NCBI GenBank assembly: GCA_963656345.1
Contig: CAVKHY010000102.1
Location: 1 to 7,902, forward strand
From: CAKUFA01 sp963656345
GTDB taxonomy: Bacteria; Bacillota; Clostridia; Christensenellales; Aristaeellaceae
Length of the DNA stretch: 7,902 nucleotides
Reading direction: 5' to 3'
Shown here: piece by piece, positions 1 to 4,574 of the stretch
How the letters are laid out: each line of letters begins with the position of its first letter
How positions within the stretch are numbered: position 1 is the stretch's first letter
Position numbers and translations under genes: made by a program
The notes under the pieces: model-generated
Seen by the model: only the letters and a program-made list of their open reading frames with translations
Databases searched by the model: none
Told to the model about the DNA's origin: nothing

Positions 1-82
1 CAAATATTGGGTAGAATTTGGGACAAAATGGAATGCATAAAGGAGCCGGGTCAACGGTGGGGGGAATGAAATCGCTACACGG

Positions 83-111
83 TTGCGTTTCCTCCCCGGA
101 ATCGCTATAAT
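83..111 (+). promoter_or_regulatory. Sigma-A type promoter for DUF951-lepB
   Basis: A TTGCGT -35 box (83-88), a 17-base spacer and a perfect TATAAT -10 box (106-111) are visible. The expected transcript start near 118 leaves a leader of about 30 bases before the ATG at 149. The promoter covers the upstream TTG that would otherwise extend the DUF951 reading frame, which supports the downstream start. Confidence 0.65.
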
Positions 112-148
112 ATTGACTGCAACATCAAAAAAACGGAGGAAATCTCAC

Positions 149-355
149 ATGGAAGAGATTCGCTTGGGCGATATTGTGCAGACCAGAAAGCAGCATCCGT
201 GCGGCAGTAACGAGTGGACGGTGATCCGCACCGGAGCGGATATTAAGATTCGCTGCAACGGCTGCGGACGAATTGTGATGATGGATCGGGAAACTTTTCT
301 GAAGCGCCGCCGGAAGGTGCTGGCGCAGGGCCCCGAACCTGCACAACAAATTTAA
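149..355 (+). CDS. DUF951 family small protein
   Basis: This 68-aa protein begins MEEIRLGDIVQTRKQHPCG and contains the family core: an N-terminal GDIV beta strand, KxHPCGS, an arginine-rich middle with DIKIRCNGCGR, and a basic end (KRRRKV). The Cys/His residues at HPCG and RCNGCGR could bind a metal; that is inference. DUF951 proteins are short, widespread in Bacillota and of unknown biochemical function. I chose the ATG at 149 because GGAGGA lies at 135-140 and a promoter occupies the upstream TTG start. The acidic/proline-rich tail (QGPEPAQQI) is not part of the core. The signal peptidase gene follows after 19 bases, so the two are probably co-transcribed. Confidence 0.9.
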   Translation: MEEIRLGDIVQTRKQHPCGSNEWTVIRTGADIKIRCNGCGRIVMMDRETFLKRRRKVLAQGPEPAQQI

Positions 356-374
356 TGTCAGCTGGAGGAAGAGC

Positions 375-929
375 GTGTTTACGGATTTGGTACTCTTCTT
401 TCTCGCCGTTGTGCTTGCGCTGTTTTTGCGCTTCTTTGTGCTGGAGTTCTCAGTCGTGCGGGGCAGCAGCATGCTCTCCACGCTGCACAACGGCAACGTG
501 ATGTTTGTCTCAATTCTGACCTATCATCTACGTTTGCCCAAACGGCAGGAAATTGTGATCTGCCATTATCCTCACCGGAGAGTGAAACATGTACCTTTCT
601 TAAAGCAGCAATTTGTAAAACGAATCATTGGCCTTCCGGGAGAAACAATTGAGATTGTGGAGGGCATCGTGCACATTAACGGCGAACCGTTGCCGGAACC
701 TTATTTGAATCCGGCGCACAATCAGCGCTTGCGGAGCCATCCACCTGTTGTGCTTGGCGAGCATCAGTATTTCGTAATGGGAGACAACCGGGATAACTCC
801 AACGACAGCAGGGCCATCGGACCTTTGGATCAGCATATGATCGTTGGGCATGTTTGCTTTTTGATGCACCCGCTAAGGACGCTGCGGTTTCCCAAATTTT
901 CGGTCGAAGACATGCAGGCAAACGGCTGA
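375..929 (+). CDS. lepB: Type I signal peptidase (S26)
   Basis: A 184-aa membrane serine protease that cleaves signal peptides from exported proteins on the outer face of the membrane. Residues 4-23 form one N-terminal transmembrane helix. The catalytic Ser is S32 (GSSM) and the general-base Lys is K82 in FVKRIIGLPGE. The late conserved box GDNRDNSNDSR spans about 136-146. Length and a single anchor fit the small SipS-like class of Gram-positives. The start is GTG at 375, preceded by GGAGGAAGA (364-372); no better start exists. One oddity is that the proline usual in the SMxPTL box is serine here (SSMLSTL). A second is that the stop codon abuts a minus-strand phage tail fragment, so the last few residues may derive from the junction. 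It follows DUF951 in a likely two-gene operon. Confidence 0.93.
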   Translation: MFTDLVLFFLAVVLALFLRFFVLEFSVVRGSSMLSTLHNGNVMFVSILTYHLRLPKRQEIVICHYPHRRVKHVPFLKQQFVKRIIGLPGETIEIVEGIVHINGEPLPEPYLNPAHNQRLRSHPPVVLGEHQYFVMGDNRDNSNDSRAIGPLDQHMIVGHVCFLMHPLRTLRFPKFSVEDMQANG

Positions 930-1048
930 GTACAGCTTACTTCCCATTGTCCCCCTGCTTCCTCTGTTACCGTGCAGGCCGTTGGTGTCAGTACAGCCAG
1001 GCCGTTGCCTGTAAAGTCCGTGCAGGTTCGTTCGAATAGCCTGATGAT
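930..1048 (-). pseudogene. Remnant of phage tail endopeptidase / minor structural protein N-terminus
   Basis: Read on the minus strand from 1048, the frame gives I-IRLFERTCTDFTGNG, then LAVLTPTACTVTEEAGG and QWEVSCT. This matches the start typical of phage minor structural proteins (TIGR01665 / Prophage_tail type): M-I-x-L-[FY]-[DE]-R, D-F-x-x-N-G, then V-T-E-E-x-x-G-x-[YW]-E. The position of the expected initiator Met is ATC (1046-1048) here. A GGGGGCGG ribosome-binding-like stretch precedes it on the minus strand, suggesting a lost start codon. Similarity fades at the signal peptidase stop codon, so only about 40 residues of a protein usually several hundred long remain. It cannot be a working tail protein. 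Family assignment is by eye. Confidence 0.6.
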
Positions 1049-1061
1049 GTGAACCGCCCCC

Positions 1062-1090
1062 TTGTCATTCAATTCCTTTTGTGCTAGAAT
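1062..1090 (+). promoter_or_regulatory. Extended -10 promoter for the 101-aa membrane protein
   Basis: TTGTCA (1062-1067), a 17-base spacer and TAGAAT (1085-1090), with a TG extended -10 at 1082-1083. The predicted transcript start near 1097 falls directly before the ribosome binding site (1098-1104), so the leader would be only about 17 bases. The -10 box overlaps an upstream in-frame GTG (1081), which rules that GTG out as the start. Confidence 0.72.
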
Positions 1091-1113
1091 ACCCGCAAAA
1101 GGAGGAATTCGTC

Positions 1114-1419
1114 ATGGATAATCGCAACCGTAAACCCGATGAAAAGCCCAACCCGCTGCCTTTCCTTTCTCCCAAGCCGTCTCCCAAGCCGTCCACCCGT
1201 GTGCACACCTCGGAAACAACCATCAACGGGAAAACCTACGAAACAATCACCGTTGAAACGCCTTACGGCTCCACAACCACCACCAAGGAGAAAAAACCCA
1301 AGACGGCAGAACAGTGGGAAAAGGAGCGGAAAGCAACTGACATTATTTTGCTTGTTGGTGCCATTGGTATCGGGATTCTTATCTTCATCGGCTTCCTGAA
1401 AAGACGCGGTTTGTTGTGA
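1114..1419 (+). CDS. Hypothetical protein with C-terminal membrane anchor
   Basis: I do not recognise this 101-aa protein. ATG at 1114 follows AAAGGAGG (1098-1104, spacing 9) and its own promoter. The N-terminal third is proline/lysine-rich (PNPLPFLSPKPSPKPS, about 12-27) and probably disordered. A Thr-rich central part follows (TTINGKTYETITVETPYGS, about 35-53), then a charged linker. The C-terminus has one hydrophobic helix (DIILLVGAIGIGILIFIGFL, about 76-95) ending in KRRGLL. With no signal peptide, it could be tail-anchored with the N-terminal part in the cytoplasm; that topology is inference. Its stop codon lies 3 bases from the stop of an opposing phage-like fragment. An independent promoter between phage tail fragments is a moron-like setting. 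Confidence 0.75.
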   Translation: MDNRNRKPDEKPNPLPFLSPKPSPKPSTRVHTSETTINGKTYETITVETPYGSTTTTKEKKPKTAEQWEKERKATDIILLVGAIGIGILIFIGFLKRRGLL

Positions 1420-1422
1420 TCG

Positions 1423-1578
1423 TTACCAACCGCCGGGAATCTGATCCACGCTGTCCACTTTGATGGTTTTCCGCTTCCGCTTGCCGCTTGCCGCCCGCAG
1501 AAGTTCCGCAAAGCCTACAGGCGTTAACCGGAAAAAGCCGTCTGCATCCATGCCTAACATTTTCTCGGCAATGTACAT
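1423..1578 (-). pseudogene. Minus-strand fragment, possibly the end of a phage tail assembly chaperone
   Basis: A 51-codon minus-strand frame begins MYIAEKMLGMDADGFFRLTP, continues VGFAELLRAASG and ends KRKRKTIKVDSVDQIPGGW. It remains open upstream of the ATG for a further 11 or so codons (including TDWWGG) up to a stop, without a good start or ribosome binding site, so the 5' end looks truncated near the terminator hairpin. The pattern G-M-D-x-x-x-F-[FW]-R-L-T-P-x-x-F-x-x-L-L resembles the ends of phage tail assembly chaperones, which sit before the tape measure gene. The resemblance is weak evidence, and in phage order the piece would be out of place here. It could instead be a small intact gene of unknown function. 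Confidence 0.35.
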
Positions 1579-1583
1579 ACCGC

Positions 1584-1613
1584 CCCACCAGTCTGTGATT
1601 GGTGGGATTTTTT
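1584..1613 (+). terminator. Intrinsic terminator
   Basis: CCCACCA (1584-1590) pairs perfectly with TGGTGGG (1600-1606) around a 9-base loop, followed by ATTTTTT (1607-1613). The T-run makes it work in the plus direction. It would end the transcript of the 101-aa gene, whose stop is about 165 bases upstream, and insulate the downstream HTH pseudogene. Confidence 0.72.
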
Positions 1614-1676
1614 ACAGGATTGTGTTATCATAAAATTGAACGATTCTTGCAACGTTTGTACTTGGGGAGGTGTGCT

Positions 1677-1870
1677 ATGTTCCAGAACAACATTGAACAG
1701 GACGTCAGGAAGAAGTGCATCGAGCAAAGACTCAGCCATCATTAGATCGCAGAAGATGTCGGGGCATCCGGTACATACGTTCCTCGGTTTATCACTCCTC
1801 CTGAAAAGGTCGTCGCTAGAAACTTCTTGCAGTGATGGAACGGCTGGGATATGGCGTTCAGCTAACTTAA
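1677..1870 (+). pseudogene. Broken XRE-type helix-turn-helix regulator
   Basis: ATG at 1677 follows GGGGAGG (1664-1670). The frame gives MFQNNIEQDVRKKCIEQRLS HH, then an in-frame TAG (1743-1745), then IAEDVGASGTYVPRFI, TPPEKVVARNFLQ and a TGA (1833-1835). A shift to the frame starting at the overlapping ATG (1835) restores MERLGYGVQLT before TAA (1868-1870). Spliced together this resembles the short HTH proteins of Clostridia that read IEQxVRxKCIEQGLSxQQIAE and end near MEKLGYDVxLTYVKR. The TAG sits where CAG (Gln) is expected at the start of the first HTH helix pair. Two independent lesions mean it is not functional as one protein. Such regulators are common in conjugative elements and prophages, which fits the island. 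Confidence 0.7.
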
Positions 1871-1962
1871 TGGAAGTTGGAAACCACTGACGAAAATATT
1901 TGTTGTTAGGGATCATGAATCTCAAACATGACTGTAATCCATGAAGAGGGAGGTCTCTCTGT

Positions 1963-3219
1963 ATGAGAAAGAAGATGGTGTTCGTTTTCCTTCTGTTTCT
2001 GTTGGCTGGGATTTCACTGGCTCAGGCTGGTTTTGCTGCAGAAGGAATTGTTTATATTACCGGGCAAGAAATTGATGCAAGAGTAAAATTACGTGAGACA
2101 CCAAGAGGGAAAATCATTGGCCAGTATTATTCTGGCACACACTATACTGCTGATGAGGAAAAGGACGGCTGGGTACATGTAACAATTGGTGGACGTACCG
2201 GTTGGATGATGAAAACCTATCTGCATGAAGGCATCTCATCTGCAGAAAATGCACCATATGGCCATATTGCATTTCCAGATCCGGATGGTTGTATTGAACT
2301 GATCGATCTGGAAGGCAAGGAACACCGGATTTCTGAGAATACATCTCTGTATGTCCTCGGAACAATAGGCGAGACCTTCGTTCATGTTGAGGCACATCTT
2401 CAGAATAATGAAATTTTGTATGGTGATTGCCTCATGGAAAAGATTTCATGGACAGACAACTTTGCAAGAGCACGGGTGCGCTCTGATAGAGCTGATTTAC
2501 CTGTCAACGTTCGCGAAGATCCAGACATTAAATCGGCATCCGTATGCAAGCTCTATCCCGGAACAACTGTATACTTGATTTTCGACTATCATAATTCAGC
2601 GGATGGATGGCACAGAGTGGGAACTGGGAGCGTGAGTGGATATATACGTGATGACTATCTTGATTTTTCAACGGGTGGAAAACCACTCCTTCTTCCCCGA
2701 TGGGGACTCCTCAACCGGCCCAGTGCAATCGTGACCGGAAGCAGCATTGGTGAAGTATATCGGGTAGACCCGTTGTTTATTCTTGGAACTGCTGGAAACA
2801 AAGAAACACCTTTGTATTTCTGCGAAGGAGGAGCATGGGTAGATGAGCAAACATATAAGACAATCTATTTCTACATCCAGCAGGCATACGTGGAAGACAA
2901 TGGTACTGGGAGCATATCAACCATAGCGCATATCGCCAGAAGCGGAGGAATTCAGGCTTATCGCTTTGATAATAACGGGAAAATCATCCCTGACAATGAA
3001 CTTGGTCTGATACCGGAAGGAACGGAAGTTCAGATTTTGGACGGTTTTGATGCGGAAGGACAGAGCACTGGATGGAATCAATACATGATCGAAAGCACTG
3101 TCTGGGTCTCTTGCGAAATTCACCTTGGGGACAATTCGTATGATGGATGGCTTATACCCTTGAAAGATTTATCTTATGATCCACGTCTAATGCTCCCGAC
3201 AATGTGGACTGAAGGATAA
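1963..3219 (+). CDS. Secreted SH3-domain protein
   Basis: A 418-aa protein with a clear signal peptide: a basic start (MRKK), a hydrophobic core (about 5-20) and probable cleavage near residues 22-26 (AQAGFAA). No LPXTG motif, lipobox or second membrane helix is visible, so release to the cell exterior is expected. SH3b-like domain 1 spans about 39-87 (ARVKLRETPRGKIIGQYYSG, then GWVHVTI and GWMMKTYL). Domain 2 spans about 170-235 (PVNVREDPDIKSASV, then GWHRVG and GYIRDDYL). A weaker third similar unit spans about 325-405. No hydrolase catalytic domain is seen. Bacterial SH3 domains of this kind commonly bind cell wall or peptide ligands; here that is inference. ATG at 1963 follows GAGGGAGG (1946-1953). 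The gene looks more AT-rich than its neighbours, and no convincing promoter is seen upstream. Confidence 0.85.
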   Translation: MRKKMVFVFLLFLLAGISLAQAGFAAEGIVYITGQEIDARVKLRETPRGKIIGQYYSGTHYTADEEKDGWVHVTIGGRTGWMMKTYLHEGISSAENAPYGHIAFPDPDGCIELIDLEGKEHRISENTSLYVLGTIGETFVHVEAHLQNNEILYGDCLMEKISWTDNFARARVRSDRADLPVNVREDPDIKSASVCKLYPGTTVYLIFDYHNSADGWHRVGTGSVSGYIRDDYLDFSTGGKPLLLPRWGLLNRPSAIVTGSSIGEVYRVDPLFILGTAGNKETPLYFCEGGAWVDEQTYKTIYFYIQQAYVEDNGTGSISTIAHIARSGGIQAYRFDNNGKIIPDNELGLIPEGTEVQILDGFDAEGQSTGWNQYMIESTVWVSCEIHLGDNSYDGWLIPLKDLSYDPRLMLPTMWTEG

Positions 3220-3228
3220 TACGTATGA

Positions 3229-3258
3229 TTGTCAACCGTTTGACAGGTGCGCTATAAT
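3229..3258 (+). promoter_or_regulatory. Promoter with overlapping dyad for the 36-aa peptide
   Basis: TTGTCA (3229-3234), an 18-base spacer and a perfect TATAAT (3253-3258). A six-base inverted repeat, TGTCAA-CCGT-TTGACA (3230-3245), overlaps the -35 box and runs into the spacer, the position of a typical repressor operator. A second TTGACA (3240-3245) lies only 7 bases from the -10 and cannot be its -35. Transcript start is expected near 3265. Confidence 0.68.
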
Positions 3259-3288
3259 ATATGACAAGCAATCATCAAGGAGGACACT

Positions 3289-3399
3289 ATGAAGAAAGAA
3301 AAGTTGTCGCTGAAAGACAAAGTTGAGTTCGTTTTCATCCTTCTGCTCATTACCTTCCCCGTCTGGTTTCCCCTCTATTTGATCCTTACCGGGAAATGA
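3289..3399 (+). CDS. 36-aa single-helix membrane peptide
   Basis: This short gene encodes MKKEKLSLKDKVEF, then VFILLLITFPVWFPLYLI, then LTGK. It has a basic, amphipathic-looking N-terminus and one hydrophobic segment of about 20 residues (14-33) containing two prolines and a tryptophan. ATG at 3289 follows AAGGAGGA (3277-3284), and a near-consensus promoter lies directly upstream, so expression is likely. Possible roles include a small regulatory membrane protein, a toxin of a type I toxin-antitoxin pair, or a phage-type membrane peptide; none can be chosen from sequence alone. Its stop codon is one base from the stop of the opposing phage tail remnant. Confidence 0.6.
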   Translation: MKKEKLSLKDKVEFVFILLLITFPVWFPLYLILTGK

Positions 3400-3400
3400 T

Positions 3401-3700
3401 CTAAATCCACCGCCAGTTCGGTCGCACGGTCACCGATGTAATGGTTGCCCCCTCTGCCAGCGTCCATTGTAATGTGCTGTCCCCTGCTGGAATCATGGAA
3501 AATTCTCCATCTACCAGGTTAGTCATGAGCACCTGTTTGTCCAGGTCGTAGCAGTCCATTGTTTCGCTGTCGATGATAACGCCGTCTTGCTGCCGTGTAG
3601 GGCGTGGCCTCAAAGAATTCATCCGCCGTCTTAGGCGTGCCAATAGCTGCATAAGAGATTGACAGAAGGGGCAAAGCTTTGTAAAATAAAAAAAGCAAGT
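3401..3700 (-). pseudogene. Remnant of phage distal tail (Dit / Sipho_tail) protein C-terminus
   Basis: The minus-strand frame ending at 3401 reads DGVIIDSETMDCYD, then LVDGEFSMIPAGDSTLQWTL and ITSVTVRPNWRWI before the stop. This closely follows the C-terminal end of siphophage Dit proteins (Sipho_tail, PF05709): I-D-[SC]-E-T-x-x-x-Y, then G-[ED]-F-x-x-[IL]-x-x-G-x-N-x-[IL]-x-W, then S-V-x-[IV]-x-P-R-W-R-W. Before about 3585-3605 the matching text moves to another frame (FYKALPLLSI, like the N-P-x-x-x-x-x-P-L-[IL]-x-[IV] stretch), indicating a frameshift. Only roughly 90 residues of a protein normally 230 aa or more remain, and an AT-rich stretch at about 3676-3695 marks the likely breakpoint. 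Assignment is by motif recognition. Confidence 0.68.
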
Positions 3701-3709
3701 GCATGCGCG

Positions 3710-3738
3710 TTTATCTGCGCTTGAGGATTAGTTATAAT
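3710..3738 (+). promoter_or_regulatory. Likely promoter of the transketolase operon
   Basis: A perfect TATAAT (3733-3738) lies 17 bases downstream of a weak TTTATC (3710-3715). Transcription would start near 3745, inside or at the edge of the AGGAGGT ribosome binding site (3743-3749), giving an almost leaderless message. That conflict and the weak -35 lower confidence. It lies just beyond the phage remnant. Confidence 0.45.
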
Positions 3739-3755
3739 GAGTAGGAGGTACATCG

Positions 3756-4571
3756 ATGGATATTCAGATGCTGCAGTCCACGTGCCGCCAAGTGCGACGG
3801 GATATCATCACCATGGTCGCCAAGGCAGGCGCAGGCCATCCGGGCGGATCACTGTCCTGCACGGAAGCGCTTGTTGCCCTGTATTTTGATGTGATGAAGG
3901 GCATTGATCCCAAGGATGATAAGAATCCTCATCGGGATCGTTTTGTGCTGAGCAAGGGGCATGCTGCGCCTGCCCTTTATGGCACCCTGTGCGAGCGCGG
4001 GTATTTCGGTCGGGAAGAGTTTGATCACTTCCGCCAGCTGCATGGCATTCTGCAGGGACACCCGGATGTAAAGAAGTGCCCCGGCGTGGATGCCTCCACG
4101 GGATCTTTGGGCCAGGGCATTTCCATTGCGGTTGGCATGGCGCTGGGCGCAAAGAAAACAGGCAATCCTGCCCATGTGTATACCCTCATCGGCGACGGCG
4201 AATCGGATGAAGGTCTTGTGTGGGAAGCCTCCATGGCAGCCGCTCACTATAAGCTGGATAACCTGACGGTAATCTTGGATTATAATGGCTTGCAGATTGA
4301 CGGCAGCAATGACCAGGTCATGAGCTTGGGCAACATTCGTGCCAAGGCAGAAGCTTTCGGTTATGACGTCATCGAAGTGGCAGACGGCAACGATATGCAG
4401 CAGGTGCTGGATGCATTGCACGCTCCTGCATGCCCCGGGAAGCCTCGCTATATCCTCATGCATACGCTGAAGGGCAAGGGTGTCAGCTATATGGAAGGTC
4501 AGGTTGGCTGGCATGGTAAGGCGCCGAATCAGGAACTTGCAGAACAGGCACTGAAGGAATTGGAGGGCTGA
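3756..4571 (+). CDS. Transketolase, N-terminal (thiamine diphosphate-binding) subunit
   Basis: A 271-aa N-terminal half of a split transketolase, which moves two-carbon ketol units between sugar phosphates in the non-oxidative pentose phosphate pathway in the cytoplasm. Visible features are HPGG (28-31), SKGHAAPALYG (66-76), STGSLGQGISIAVGMA (114-129), and the thiamine diphosphate/Mg motif beginning GDG (146-148) and ending in N177 of DYNGLQ. A late conserved His lies in GWHGKAPN. The protein ends where the pyrimidine-binding domain would begin in one-chain enzymes, and that domain is the next gene. The start at 3756 follows AGGAGGT (3743-3749). Both halves should form an A2B2-type enzyme. 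DXS is excluded by the split layout and the closer match to transketolase halves. Confidence 0.95.
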   Translation: MDIQMLQSTCRQVRRDIITMVAKAGAGHPGGSLSCTEALVALYFDVMKGIDPKDDKNPHRDRFVLSKGHAAPALYGTLCERGYFGREEFDHFRQLHGILQGHPDVKKCPGVDASTGSLGQGISIAVGMALGAKKTGNPAHVYTLIGDGESDEGLVWEASMAAAHYKLDNLTVILDYNGLQIDGSNDQVMSLGNIRAKAEAFGYDVIEVADGNDMQQVLDALHAPACPGKPRYILMHTLKGKGVSYMEGQVGWHGKAPNQELAEQALKELEG

Positions 4572-4574
4572 GCA

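Larger units (their letters stand above)
930..3700. mobile_element. Decayed prophage tail remnant interrupted by a plus-strand cassette
   Basis: Minus-strand fragments resembling siphophage tail genes flank this stretch: the start of a tail endopeptidase/minor structural protein at the left and the end of a distal tail protein at the right. In usual tail modules these two genes are adjacent in that order and orientation. Between them lie plus-strand genes with their own promoters, an intrinsic terminator and a broken HTH gene. No integrase, attachment site, terminal repeat or packaging gene is visible, so element boundaries are approximate. The island reads as somewhat more AT-rich than its neighbours, clearest in the SH3 gene; I did not measure this. 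Confidence 0.5.

Noticed and set aside
1..82. End of an upstream gene at the left edge
   Set aside because: All three plus frames stop within 70 bases and the remaining peptides (12-22 residues) are too short to assign.
83..148. Upstream TTG start extending DUF951 by 22 residues
   Set aside because: The extension lies in the promoter boxes, has no ribosome binding site and does not match the family's N-terminus.
975..1007. Direct repeat CAGGCCGTTG (975-984 and 998-1007)
   Set aside because: Two copies in different frames of the phage fragment, with no further units; probably chance.
998..1011. Small hairpin CAGGC-CGTT-GCCTG as a terminator for the signal peptidase operon
   Set aside because: Only 5 bp and no T-run follows.
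1081..1113. GTG start extending the 101-aa protein
   Set aside because: The codon overlaps the -10 region, and the ribosome binding site lies downstream of it.
1554..1925. 123-codon minus-strand frame opposite the HTH pseudogene
   Set aside because: The plus strand gives a recognisable HTH protein with lesions; the minus frame shows no family features and runs through a terminator.
3240..3258. Consensus TTGACA paired with TATAAT
   Set aside because: Spacing is only 7 bases, far too short for a sigma-A promoter; the TTGTCA at 3229 gives 18.
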